Shown here in pieces: positions 1 through 9,854 of a stretch of 57,731 bases of DNA. Both the position numbers and the translations under genes were made by a program. Every line of letters starts with the position of its first letter. Position 1 is the first letter of the stretch. The DNA lies in contig JBPCOI010000043.1 of NCBI GenBank assembly GCA_051000395.1, positions 1 through 57,731 on the forward strand. Reading direction: 5' to 3'. The stretch comes from JBPCOI01 sp051000395 (lineage in GTDB: Bacteria; Actinomycetota; Actinomycetes; Mycobacteriales; Jatrophihabitantaceae). Below the pieces are notes generated by a model. That model made no database searches, had not been told where the DNA came from, and saw nothing but the letters and a program-made list of their open reading frames with translations.

Positions 1-1511
<1,511 letters not shown>

Positions 1512-1538
1512 CGCGACACTGGGACTCAACCGGGTGAG

Positions 1539-1578
1539 CGCCCCGCGGTAAGCGGCTTCGGCCGGTTGCCGCGGGGCG
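1539..1578. terminator. Bidirectional terminator between groEL and whiB
   Basis: Perfect 10-bp stem (CGCCCCGCGG at 1539-1548 with CCGCGGGGCG at 1569-1578) around a 20-nt loop. It lies between the groEL stop (1511) and the convergent whiB stop (1595), so it can serve both. There is no T-tract, which is common in high-GC actinobacteria. Confidence 0.75.
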
Positions 1579-1594
1579 TCCCGTCCCCCGCGGG

Positions 1595-1879
1595 TCAGGC
1601 CGGCAGGCTGGTGAGAAGGAGGGCCTCGCGTTCCTCGGCGGACAGCCCGCCCCACACGCCGTAAGGCTCGCGGGTGGCGAGCGCCCAGCGCAGACAGTTC
1701 TGCACGACCGGGCAGGCCGCGCAGACGGCCTTGGCGCGCTGCTCGCGTCGCACGCGCGACGGGCCGCGCTCGTTCTCCGGGTGGTAGAAGTTCGACGTGT
1801 CCGTGCCGCGGCACGCCGCTTCGACCTGCCAGTCCCAGTCGCCCTGCCGTGGGACCGGGAGCCGTCGCACCTCAGCCAT
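1595..1879 (-). CDS. whiB3: WhiB-family iron-sulfur regulator, WhiB3/WhiD type
   Basis: Redox-responsive transcription regulator of 94 aa that binds a [4Fe-4S] cluster. The four cluster cysteines are visible: ACRG near residue 23, CAAC near 53 and 56, and NC near 62, followed by the beta-turn GVWGG that contacts the sigma factor. The WQ..ACRG.D.S.F.HP..ERG run and placement beside groEL1 and guaB point to the WhiB3 (Mycobacterium)/WhiD (Streptomyces) subgroup. The ATG start has a good ribosome site: GGAGGG on the minus strand (1888-1893), 8 nt before the start. In relatives sigma and response-regulator genes usually lie between this gene and guaB; here there are none. Confidence 0.93.
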   Translation of the reverse strand: MAEVRRLPVPRQGDWDWQVEAACRGTDTSNFYHPENERGPSRVRREQRAKAVCAACPVVQNCLRWALATREPYGVWGGLSAEEREALLLTSLPA

Positions 1880-2042
1880 CTCGTCTGCCCTCCGAACAGC
1901 AGCCCCGGATCACCCGCGCGTGGTTGGGGTAATCGCCTGCCTATTCAAAGAACGACTGCGGCAAAGGTGACGCGCTCGCCGACGCTTCGCGCGCCAATAC
2001 CCCTGAAACTCGGACATATACCGGCTCGCCCGCCGGCGAGGT

Positions 2043-2423
2043 TCAGCGTCGCTTGGTGAGCGCCGCGACGGCGTCGGTGTAACCGCGGGCGTAGTCCCAG
2101 CTGACGTAGGAGTCGTGGTCGGGCGCGAAGGCGGGCTCGTGCACGTGCGTGCGTCCCTCGCCGAGCAGGGCGCGCAGGTTGGCGGCCATGAGGTCCCAGC
2201 CGAAGTAGTGCTGCTCGCCGCAGTCGCCGCACTCGACCACGATCCCGTCGACGCCGATCGGCACGAGCGTGGCGCGGAACTCCTCGAGTTCGGCGAGATC
2301 GGCCTGCACGTCCGCGCGCTCCTCGTCGCTGAGCGGCTGTGCCGGGTCGCCGTCCTCGAGCAACGCGGCCGGGTCCTGCGGGTCGTCCAGGAACGGGTCG
2401 AGCGGTCCGTCGTCGAGGTTCAT
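2043..2423 (-). CDS. DUF5319 family protein
   Basis: Conserved actinobacterial protein of unknown function, 126 aa from the ATG at 2423 (MNLDDGPLDPFLDDP), acidic at the N-terminus. A longer frame exists upstream but reads through low-complexity sequence, so the shorter start is preferred. A CGDC..QHYF-like pair of cysteines (VECGDCGEQHYFGWDL) in the middle could bind metal; that is inference. The same gene sits beside guaB in Mycobacterium (the Rv3412 position) and is divergent from guaB here. No strong Shine-Dalgarno is seen before this start. Confidence 0.8.
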   Translation of the reverse strand: MNLDDGPLDPFLDDPQDPAALLEDGDPAQPLSDEERADVQADLAELEEFRATLVPIGVDGIVVECGDCGEQHYFGWDLMAANLRALLGEGRTHVHEPAFAPDHDSYVSWDYARGYTDAVAALTKRR

Positions 2424-2441
2424 CGGGATACCACGCTGTGC

Positions 2442-2451
2442 GTCACGTGAC
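2442..2451. promoter_or_regulatory. GTCACGTGAC palindrome between DUF5319 and guaB
   Basis: Perfect 10-bp palindrome 18 nt upstream of the DUF5319 start and about 100 nt upstream of the guaB -10. It could be a dimer-binding operator for the divergent pair. Palindromes this short occur by chance. Confidence 0.25.
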
Positions 2452-2549
2452 CACGGTAAGACCCACCCGCCCCCGCCCGCCAACCGGAGCGCCGCGGACG
2501 ATGCCGTGGCGGCGCGCAACGGGCCGTCCAAGCCTCTCGCCGCAGCCAC

Positions 2550-2555
2550 TACGAT
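2550..2555 (+). promoter_or_regulatory. Candidate guaB -10 element TACGAT
   Basis: TACGAT fits the actinobacterial TANNNT -10. It ends 15 nt before a GGAGGAG ribosome site (2571-2577), giving a short leader before the TTG start at 2584. It overlaps the alternative ATG at 2554, which argues against that start. No clear -35. Confidence 0.5.
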
Positions 2556-2583
2556 GAACTACCGGCGCCCGGAGGAGACTGCG

Positions 2584-4101
2584 TTGCCCGAACCCGTCGA
2601 CGGCCTGCCCGCCGAATTCGCCACTCTCGGACTCACGTTCGACGACGTCCTGCTCCTGCCGGGTGAGACCGACGTGATCCCCTCCGCGGTCGACACCACG
2701 AGCCGGCTGACGCGCGAGATCTCGGTGGCCGTCCCGCTGCTATCGGCGGCCATGGACACCGTCACCGAGGCGCGCATGGCGATCGCGATGGCCCGTCAGG
2801 GTGGCATCGGGGTACTGCACCGCAACCTGTCCATCGACGAGCAGGCCGGGCAGGTCGATCTCGTGAAGCGCTCCGAGTCGGGCATGGTCTCCGACCCGGT
2901 CACGGTCGGGCCCGAGGCCACGCTGGCGGACGTCGACACGCTGTGCGGGCGCTACCGCATCTCCGGCGTCCCGGTGGTCGACGGCGGCGGGGTGCTCGTC
3001 GGCATCATCACCAACCGTGACCTGCGCTTCGTCGCGGCCGCGGACTTCCCGGTGCGCACGGTGCGTGAGCTGATGACGCCGATGCCGCTGGTCACCGCAC
3101 CGGTCGGCATCAGCCGCGACGACGCGGCCGCGCTGCTGGGCAAGCACAAGATCGAGAAACTGCCGATCGTCGATGCCGACAACCGGCTGCGCGGGCTGAT
3201 CACCGTCAAGGACTTCACCAAGACCGAGCAGTACCCGCTCGCCACCAAGGACGGCTCGGGGCGCTTGCGCGTGGCCGCCGCGATCGGTTTCTACGGCGAC
3301 GCCTGGCAGCGCGCCACTGCCCTGGTCGAGGCCGGGGTGGACGTGCTCGTCCCGGACACCGCGAACGGGCAGGCCAGGCTGATGCTCGACATGATCCGGC
3401 GCCTGAAGGCGGAACCGTCCATGCGCGAGGTGCAGGTGCTGGCCGGCAACGTGGCCACCCGCGCGGGGGCGGCCGCGCTCGTCGAGGCGGGCGCCGACGG
3501 CGTGAAGGTGGGCGTGGGCCCCGGCTCGATCTGCACGACCCGGGTGGTCGCCGGCGTCGGCGTCCCGCAGATCACGGCCATCCACACCGCCGCGCAGGCC
3601 TGCCGACCGGCCGGCGTACCGGTGGTAGGCGACGGCGGGCTGCAGTACTCCGGCGACATCGCCAAGGCGCTGGTCGCCGGCGCCGACTCGGTGATGCTCG
3701 GTTCGCTGCTCGCCGGCTGCGACGAGTCGCCCGGCGATCTCGTGTTCGTCAACGGCAAGCAGTACAAGCGCTACCGCGGCATGGGCTCGCTCGGCGCGAT
3801 GGCCTCGCGGGGTCGGGTCTCGTACTCGAAGGACCGCTACTTCCAGGCCGACGTCGCCAGCGACGACAAGATCGTCCCGGAGGGGATCGAGGGTCAGGTG
3901 CCCTACCGCGGCCCGCTGTCCGCGGTTGCGCACCAGCTCATCGGTGGCCTGCACCAGTCGATGTTCTACGTCGGCGCGCACACCGTCGCGCAGCTGCAGC
4001 AACGGGGTAGGTTCGTGCGCATCACCGCGTCCGGTCTGAAGGAATCGCACCCGCACGACATCCAGATGACCGTCGAGGCCCCGAACTACACGCTGGGCTA
4101 G
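2584..4101 (+). CDS. guaB: Inosine-5'-monophosphate dehydrogenase
   Basis: Oxidises IMP to XMP with NAD, the committed step to GTP. About 505 aa from TTG 2584, chosen because GGAGGAG sits 6 nt upstream and the length matches the family. The N-terminal barrel part contains LTFDDVLLLPG and PLLSAAMDTVTE; two CBS domains follow at about residues 100-215 (MVSDPVTV..., VRELMTPMPLV...). The catalytic loop GPGSICTTRVVAG and the flap KDRYFQ are intact. Odd point: the NAD-side strand that usually reads DTAHGH or DTAHAH is DTANGQ here. It equates to guaB2 of Mycobacterium and is followed by guaB3 on the same strand. Confidence 0.97.
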   Translation: MPEPVDGLPAEFATLGLTFDDVLLLPGETDVIPSAVDTTSRLTREISVAVPLLSAAMDTVTEARMAIAMARQGGIGVLHRNLSIDEQAGQVDLVKRSESGMVSDPVTVGPEATLADVDTLCGRYRISGVPVVDGGGVLVGIITNRDLRFVAAADFPVRTVRELMTPMPLVTAPVGISRDDAAALLGKHKIEKLPIVDADNRLRGLITVKDFTKTEQYPLATKDGSGRLRVAAAIGFYGDAWQRATALVEAGVDVLVPDTANGQARLMLDMIRRLKAEPSMREVQVLAGNVATRAGAAALVEAGADGVKVGVGPGSICTTRVVAGVGVPQITAIHTAAQACRPAGVPVVGDGGLQYSGDIAKALVAGADSVMLGSLLAGCDESPGDLVFVNGKQYKRYRGMGSLGAMASRGRVSYSKDRYFQADVASDDKIVPEGIEGQVPYRGPLSAVAHQLIGGLHQSMFYVGAHTVAQLQQRGRFVRITASGLKESHPHDIQMTVEAPNYTLG

Positions 4102-4145
4102 CTCTAGAGCGAGACGGTCGCGCACCGGCCGGCGCCGGGTGCTGG

Positions 4146-4151
4146 CAGACT
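4146..4151 (+). promoter_or_regulatory. Possible -10 CAGACT before guaB3
   Basis: CAGACT lies 8 nt before the ATG at 4160, the geometry expected of a leaderless start. The first base is not the consensus T, and read-through from guaB is equally possible. Confidence 0.35.
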
Positions 4152-4159
4152 CTGCAGGC

Positions 4160-5278
4160 ATGCCGGAGACCGTGGAGATCGGGCTGGGTCGCAGCGCCCG
4201 CCGGGGCTATCACCTCGACGAGATCGCGCTCGTGCCGACCCGGCGGACGAGGGGCTCGGCGCTGGTGTCGACGTCCTGGCAGATCGACGCGCACGCCTTC
4301 GACCTACCGTTGGTCGTGGCGCCGTCCGATGCCCTCGTCTCACCGGCGAGCGCGGCGCTGATCGAGCGGCTCGGCGGGTTGGCCGTGCTCGACGGCGAGG
4401 GGCTGTGGGCGCGCTACGACGATCCCCGGGCTGAGCTGGCGGCGTTCGACGGGCACACCGCAACGCTGCAGCGCGTCTACGCCCGCCCGGTGTCGCCCGA
4501 GCTGCTGCGCAAACGGGTCGCCGAACTGCGCGACGGGGGCGGGCGGGTGGCGGTGCGTCTCTCGCCGCAGCACACGGCCGAGTTGGCGCCACACGTGCTG
4601 TCCGAGGGCGTCGACCTGCTCGTCATTCAGGGCACCGTGATCTCGGCCGAGCACGTGGCCGCAGCCGAGGCCCCCGGGCTGAACCTGAAGACGTTCATCG
4701 CCGACCTGGACGTGCCCGTGCTCGTCGGCGGCTGCACGAACTACCAGACTGCGCTGCATCTCATGCGCACCGGAGCCGCCGGCGTGATCGTCGGCTACGG
4801 CGCGCACCTGGGCTCGTCCACCCATTCCGCGCTGGGTATCGACGTGCCGATGGCCACCGCCGTGATCGACGCGGCAGCCGCCCGCCGCGACTACCTCGAC
4901 GAGACGGGCGGACGTTACGTCCACCTGATCGCCTACGGCGACCTGAGCACCGGCGGCGACATCGCGAAGGCGCTCGCCTGCGGTGCGGACGCGGTGATGC
5001 TGGGCGACGCGCTTGCCGTCGCTGCCGAGGCACCCGGCGGGGGCCGGTACTGGGACGCCACCGCCGCGCATCCGCGCGTGCCGCGCTGCGCCGTCGTCGA
5101 CCTCGGCCTGGACGCCGCAGAGCGTCCCAGCCTGCAGGAGCTGCTCGTCGGGCCGGCGGATGACCCCAGCGGCACGCGCAACCTGTTCGGCGCCGTCCGG
5201 CGAGTGATGGGAAAGTGCGGGTATTCCTCGGTGAAGGAGTTCCAGAAGGCCGAGCTGATCGTGACGGAGCTGCGATGA
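4160..5278 (+). CDS. guaB3: GuaB3 family IMP dehydrogenase-related protein
   Basis: IMPDH/GMP reductase-fold protein of 372 aa without CBS domains. The N-terminus VEIGLGRSARRGYHLDEIALVP, and DALVSP, GYGAHLG, ARRDYLDETGGRYVHLIA and EFQKAELIV, match the actinobacterial GuaB3 group. The SICTTR catalytic cysteine loop of true IMPDH is absent; the equivalent loop reads GAHLGSSTHSALGI. The enzyme may therefore act as a GMP reductase, or not be an IMPDH at all; related GuaB3 proteins have been reported as GMP reductases. ATG 4160 is chosen because the conserved protein begins there. Its stop overlaps the fgd start as ATGA, so the two are probably translationally coupled. Confidence 0.9.
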   Translation: MPETVEIGLGRSARRGYHLDEIALVPTRRTRGSALVSTSWQIDAHAFDLPLVVAPSDALVSPASAALIERLGGLAVLDGEGLWARYDDPRAELAAFDGHTATLQRVYARPVSPELLRKRVAELRDGGGRVAVRLSPQHTAELAPHVLSEGVDLLVIQGTVISAEHVAAAEAPGLNLKTFIADLDVPVLVGGCTNYQTALHLMRTGAAGVIVGYGAHLGSSTHSALGIDVPMATAVIDAAAARRDYLDETGGRYVHLIAYGDLSTGGDIAKALACGADAVMLGDALAVAAEAPGGGRYWDATAAHPRVPRCAVVDLGLDAAERPSLQELLVGPADDPSGTRNLFGAVRRVMGKCGYSSVKEFQKAELIVTELR

Positions 5279-6279
5279 GCACGCGAATCCGCTTCGGATA
5301 CAAGGCGTCAGCCGAGCAGTTCGGTCCGCAGGAGCTGCTGCGCTACGGCGTGCTGGCCGAGGAGTGCGGTTTCGACTCGGTGTTCGTGAGCGACCACCTG
5401 CAGCCGTGGCGTCACGACGGCGGACACGCGCCGTTCGCGATGGCATGGCTCGGCGCGCTGGGTGCGCGTACGGAGCAGATCACGATCGGCACCAGCGTGC
5501 TCACGCCGAGTTTCCGTTACCACCCGGCGATCGTGGCCCAGGCGTTCGCGACGCTCGGCTGCCTCTACCCCGAGCGCGTGGTGCTGGGCATGGGCACCGG
5601 CGAGTCGATGAACGAGGTGCCGCTCGGACTCGATTGGCCCGACGGCAAGGAGCGGTTCGCGCGCTTGCGGGAGGCGGTGGCGCTGATCGGCCGGTTGTGG
5701 TCCGAGCAACGCGTGAGCTTCGACGGCGAGTACTACCGCACCGACAAGGCGACGGTCTATGACCGCCCCGACACCCCGGTGCCGATCTACCTGGCCGGTT
5801 CGGGCCCAGCGGCGACGCGGTACGCCGGGCGCGTCGGCGACGGCTACATCACCACGTCGGGAAAGGGAGCCGAGCTCTACACTGACACCCTGATTCCGGC
5901 GGTGCGTGCCGGTGCCGAGCAGGCCGGACGCAGCCTCGAAGAGCTGGACCTGATGATCGAGGTCAAGGTGTCCTTCGACCACGACCGGCAGGCCGCGATG
6001 GCTGCGACCCGGTACTGGGGTGCGCTCGGGCTCACGCCGGAACAGAAGTCCGGCGTCGAGGACCCGCTCGAGTTGCAGCGGCTGGCCGACGCGCTGTCGG
6101 TCGAGCAGACCGCGAAGCGGTTTATCGTCTCCACCGACGCGGACGAGCACGTCGCTGCCGTCAAACGCTACCTCGACATCGGCTTCACGCACCTCGTCTT
6201 CCATGCGCCGGGCCCCGACCAGGAGCGGTTCCTCCGCCGCTACGGCGCGGAGATCCTCCCGCGCCTACGCAGCCTGTGA
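5275..6279 (+). CDS. fgd: F420-dependent glucose-6-phosphate dehydrogenase
   Basis: Luciferase-like barrel enzyme of 334 aa that oxidises glucose-6-phosphate to 6-phosphogluconolactone while reducing coenzyme F420. The active-site set of the characterised mycobacterial enzyme is retained: D40, H41 and W45 in VSDHLQPW, E110 in GTGESMNE, the TSGKG lysine near 199, the EQK lysine near 260 and the arginine of AKRFIV. Near-identity of GYKASAEQF, GTSVLTP.FRY and LVFHAPG.DQ separates it from generic LLM oxidoreductases. It starts inside the guaB3 stop (ATGA) and its own stop overlaps the fbiC start (GTGA). Confidence 0.93.
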   Translation: MSTRIRFGYKASAEQFGPQELLRYGVLAEECGFDSVFVSDHLQPWRHDGGHAPFAMAWLGALGARTEQITIGTSVLTPSFRYHPAIVAQAFATLGCLYPERVVLGMGTGESMNEVPLGLDWPDGKERFARLREAVALIGRLWSEQRVSFDGEYYRTDKATVYDRPDTPVPIYLAGSGPAATRYAGRVGDGYITTSGKGAELYTDTLIPAVRAGAEQAGRSLEELDLMIEVKVSFDHDRQAAMAATRYWGALGLTPEQKSGVEDPLELQRLADALSVEQTAKRFIVSTDADEHVAAVKRYLDIGFTHLVFHAPGPDQERFLRRYGAEILPRLRSL

Positions 6280-8849
6280 CCCGCAGCTCCCTCACCCGGG
6301 CGCTGCGGCGCGCCCGCGACGGCGTGAGCCTGGACGCGACCGAGGCGCAGCTGCTGCTGTCCGCGCGCGGGGACGAGCTCGTCGACCTGTGCTCCTCGGC
6401 AGCGCGGGTGCGGGACGCCGGGCTGGCGGCGGCCGGCCGTCCCGGCGTGGTGACCTACTCGCGCAAGGTGTTCCTCCCGCTGACCAGGCTGTGCCGCGAC
6501 CGCTGCCACTACTGCACGTTCGCGACCACCCCGAACCGCGTCGCGGCGCCGTTCCTGTCGCCGGACGAGGTGCTGGCGATCGCGTCGCAGGGCGCCGCGC
6601 TGGGTTGCAAGGAGGCGCTGTTCACTCTGGGTGACCGCCCGGAGGACCGCTGGCCGGCCGCGCGCGACTGGCTCGACGCGCACGGCTACGACGGCACGAT
6701 CGCCTACGTGCGCGCGATGGCGATCCTGGTGCTGGAGCGCACCGGGCTGCTCCCGCACCTGAACCCGGGCGTGCTGACGTGGGCGGAGCTGCAGCGGCTC
6801 AAGCCCGTCGCGCCGTCGATGGGGATGATGCTGGAGACGACGTCGCAGCGGCTGTTCACCGACCCGCACGGCGCGCACTTCGGCTCGCCCGACAAGGACC
6901 CCGCGGTGCGGCTGCGGGTGCTGCAGGACGCGGGCCGTTCGAACATCGCGTTCACCACCGGCATCCTCATCGGCATCGGCGAGACTCTCGCCGAACGCAT
7001 CGACTCGATCTTCGCGATCCGCCAGGTGGCGCGCGCCTACAACGGCGTGCAGGAAGTCATCGTGCAGAACTTCCGCGCCAAGCCCGACACCGCAATGGCC
7101 GGCGTGCCCGACGCGGACCTGCACGACCTGGCCGCCACCGTCGCGGTGGCGAGGCTGGTGCTCGGAGCGGACATGCGGATCCAGGCGCCCCCGAACCTCA
7201 TCGGCGCCCAGTACGCGCTGCTGCTCGGCGCGGGTATCGATGACTGGGGCGGTGTGTCGCCGCTGACCCCCGACCACGTCAACCCGGAACGGCCGTGGCC
7301 GCAGATCGAGCAGCTGGCCGCGCGCAGCGCCGAGGCCGGCTTCCGGCTCGCCGAGCGGCTGACGGTGTACCCGCCCTACGTGCAGGCCGGTGAACCGTGG
7401 CTGGATCCCCGCATCCGCCCGCACGTCGCGGCGCTCGCCGAGCCCTCGACCGGTCTGGCCGCGCAATCCGTTACGCCACAAGGCATTGCCTGGCAGGAAC
7501 CGGAGGACGCGTGGCTGTCCGCGCAGTCGAGCGGCCGCGTGGACTTGCACACGGCGATCGATGCCGAGGGCCGGACCGCGGACCGGCGGCAGGACTTCGA
7601 CTCGGTCTACGGCGACTGGGACTCGGTGCGGGCAGCGGCTGCGGGTAGGAGCGCGCCGGCACGGATCGACGCCGACATCGCTGCCGCGCTACGTCGCGCC
7701 GAACGCGATCCGGCCGGGCTGGGCGACACCGACGCGCTCGCCCTGTTCCAGGCCGACGGCGCCGAGCTGGACGCGGTCGCCGCGCTGGCTGACGACCTGC
7801 GCCGCGACACGGTAGGCGACCGCGTCACCTACGTCGTCAATCGCAACATCAACTTCACCAACGTGTGCTACACCGGCTGCCGGTTCTGTGCCTTCGCCCA
7901 GCGCCGTACCGACGCCGACGCGTACACGCTGTCCGTCGACGAGGTCGGGCGCCGCGCCGAGGAGGCGTGGGAACTCGGCGCGACCGAGGTGTGCATGCAG
8001 GGCGGGATCCATCCCGACCTGCCCGGCACGGCGTACTTCGACATCGCCGCCGAGGTGAAACGCCGAGTACCGGGCCTGCACGTGCACGCGTTCAGCCCGA
8101 TGGAGGTCGTCAACGGGGCCGCGCGCACCGGCCTGTCGATCCGCGACTGGCTCAGCGCCGCGCGCGAGGCCGGGCTCGGCAGCATCCCGGGCACGGCAGC
8201 GGAGATCCTCGATGACGAGGTGCGTTGGCTGCTGACCAAGGGCAAGCTGCCCGCCGCGATGTGGATCGAAGTGATCACCGCCGCGCACGAACTCGGGCTG
8301 CGCAGCTCGTCGACGATGATGTACGGCCACGTCGACAACCCGTCGCACTGGCTCGGGCACCTGCGCACCCTGGCCGCGATCCAGGACCGCACCGGCGGGT
8401 TCACCGAGTTCGTCGGCCTGCCGTTCATCCACACCAACGCGCCGATCTACCTCGCCGGTGTCGCGCGTGCGGGCCCGACGCCGCGCGAGAACCGGATCGT
8501 GCACGCGATGGCACGCATCCTGCTGCACGGGCGCATCGACAATATCCAGTGCTCGTGGGTGAAACTCGGCATTGATGAATCGCGGCTGCTCCTCAGCAGC
8601 GGGGTGAACGATCTCGGCGGAACGCTGATGGAGGAGACGATCAGCCGGATGGCCGGCAGCCGGCACGGCTCGGCCAAGACCGTGGCGCAACTCGACGAAC
8701 TCGTCGCCGCGCTACCGGGTCGCAGCACCCGCCAGCGCGACACCCTCTACGGCGAGGTCAGCGCGGAACGCCGAGCAGCTGCCGGCGCGTTCACCGGCGC
8801 GCTTCCCAGCCTGCTTCAGAGCCAGTCCTTGCGCCTGAACAGCACGTAG
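6276..8849 (+). CDS. fbiC: Bifunctional F(O) synthase (CofG-CofH fusion)
   Basis: Makes the deazaflavin chromophore F(O) of coenzyme F420 from tyrosine and 5-amino-6-ribitylamino-uracil, using two radical SAM centres. It is 857 aa, the normal actinobacterial length. The CofG half carries C73-x3-C77-x2-C80 (CRDRCHYC); the CofH half carries C531-x3-C535-x2-C538 (CYTGCRFC). The linker around residues 395-480 is poorly conserved. The GTG start overlaps the fgd stop. Having the F420-dependent enzyme next to the F(O) synthase is functionally sensible. Its 3' end overlaps the convergent corA by 34 bp. Confidence 0.97.
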   Translation: MTRSSLTRALRRARDGVSLDATEAQLLLSARGDELVDLCSSAARVRDAGLAAAGRPGVVTYSRKVFLPLTRLCRDRCHYCTFATTPNRVAAPFLSPDEVLAIASQGAALGCKEALFTLGDRPEDRWPAARDWLDAHGYDGTIAYVRAMAILVLERTGLLPHLNPGVLTWAELQRLKPVAPSMGMMLETTSQRLFTDPHGAHFGSPDKDPAVRLRVLQDAGRSNIAFTTGILIGIGETLAERIDSIFAIRQVARAYNGVQEVIVQNFRAKPDTAMAGVPDADLHDLAATVAVARLVLGADMRIQAPPNLIGAQYALLLGAGIDDWGGVSPLTPDHVNPERPWPQIEQLAARSAEAGFRLAERLTVYPPYVQAGEPWLDPRIRPHVAALAEPSTGLAAQSVTPQGIAWQEPEDAWLSAQSSGRVDLHTAIDAEGRTADRRQDFDSVYGDWDSVRAAAAGRSAPARIDADIAAALRRAERDPAGLGDTDALALFQADGAELDAVAALADDLRRDTVGDRVTYVVNRNINFTNVCYTGCRFCAFAQRRTDADAYTLSVDEVGRRAEEAWELGATEVCMQGGIHPDLPGTAYFDIAAEVKRRVPGLHVHAFSPMEVVNGAARTGLSIRDWLSAAREAGLGSIPGTAAEILDDEVRWLLTKGKLPAAMWIEVITAAHELGLRSSSTMMYGHVDNPSHWLGHLRTLAAIQDRTGGFTEFVGLPFIHTNAPIYLAGVARAGPTPRENRIVHAMARILLHGRIDNIQCSWVKLGIDESRLLLSSGVNDLGGTLMEETISRMAGSRHGSAKTVAQLDELVAALPGRSTRQRDTLYGEVSAERRAAAGAFTGALPSLLQSQSLRLNST

Positions 8850-9802
8850 AGCCCGCTCGCGATCCCGACGATCAGCGCGACGCTGAGGGCGTATCCCCAC
8901 TCCTTGCTGAAGCCCGGGTAGGGCACGTTCTGCCCGAAGTAGCCGGTGATCGCCGTCGGCACCGCGATGATCGCCGCCCAGGCCGTCAGCTTCTTCATGA
9001 TCTGGTTCATCCGGGCGTCGGAGAGCGACAGGTTCGTCTCGAAGATCGAGGTGATCATGTCGCGAAGTGACTCGGTCCACTCCGCGGCCCGCAGCACGTG
9101 GTCGTAGAGGTCCTCGTAGTACGGCGCCAACTCGGCGGAGTGCGGATCCTCGATCGCGCGGCGCATCACGGTGTTGACCACCTCGCGCATGGGCAGGATC
9201 GCCCGGCGTGCCTGCACCAGCGACTTGCGCAACGCGAAGCTGCGCCGCTGCACGGTATTGGCGAGCTTCGGGTTCTCGTCGAACAAGACGTCCTCGATCT
9301 GCTCGATTTCCTCGTCGAGCGACGCGACCGCCTCGAAGTAGCCGTCCACCATGACGTCGAGCAGGCCGTGGATGAGCGCCCGCGTACCGAACTTCATCAG
9401 GTCGCTGTTGTCGTCCCACCGCGCGACGACGGTGTCCATGTCGAACGTGTCGTCCAGGCGGACCGTGACGAACGCGTGTCGCGTGACGAACGCGGAGACG
9501 CGGGTGGCGCCGAGTTCCGCCGTCGAATCGTGGGTGATCGCGTAGGCGGTCATGAACAGGTGCGTGCTGTAGCGCGTCGCCTTCGGCCGTTCGTACTCGG
9601 CGACGCTGTCCTCGATGGCGTGCTGGTCGAGGTTGAGCTCCTCCGCGAGCTGGCCGAGCAGGGTCTCGTCCGGCGCGCACAGGTCGGCCCACACCAGGCA
9701 GTCCGGCTGCTCCAGGTAGTCCGACATCTGCTCGAAGGGGAAGTTCTCGGCCTCGAGGATCCCGTTTCGCCACACCCGGGTGCGGACGTCCTGGCTCGGC
9801 AT
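8816..9802 (-). CDS. corA: CorA-like magnesium/cobalt transporter
   Basis: Membrane divalent-cation channel, 328 aa from ATG 9802 (MPSQDVRTRVWRNG). A longer frame would run over the divergent gene's start, so the shorter start is used. A long cytoplasmic alpha/beta and helical region is followed by two C-terminal membrane helices (about residues 268-288 and 300-320). The selectivity loop usually reads YGMN; here it is YFGQN, then VPYPGF, so methionine is replaced by glutamine. It ends in the basic tail RRKDWL. Convergent with fbiC. Confidence 0.88.
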   Translation of the reverse strand: MPSQDVRTRVWRNGILEAENFPFEQMSDYLEQPDCLVWADLCAPDETLLGQLAEELNLDQHAIEDSVAEYERPKATRYSTHLFMTAYAITHDSTAELGATRVSAFVTRHAFVTVRLDDTFDMDTVVARWDDNSDLMKFGTRALIHGLLDVMVDGYFEAVASLDEEIEQIEDVLFDENPKLANTVQRRSFALRKSLVQARRAILPMREVVNTVMRRAIEDPHSAELAPYYEDLYDHVLRAAEWTESLRDMITSIFETNLSLSDARMNQIMKKLTAWAAIIAVPTAITGYFGQNVPYPGFSKEWGYALSVALIVGIASGLYVLFRRKDWL

Positions 9803-9841
9803 TGCCCCAGTGTGCCGCCCCGAGCGGCAATCACCGACTCG

Positions 9842-9847
9842 TAGAGT
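9842..9847 (+). promoter_or_regulatory. Leaderless-type -10 TAGAGT
   Basis: TAGAGT, then 7 nt, then the ATG at 9855. No ribosome site exists in the 7-nt gap, so transcription probably begins at or next to the start codon. Confidence 0.5.
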
Positions 9848-9854
9848 CCGAGCC

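Noticed and set aside
2554..2583. ATG 2554 as start of guaB
   Set aside because: It overlaps the -10-like TACGAT and has no ribosome site, whereas TTG 2584 has GGAGGAG at ideal spacing and the right length.
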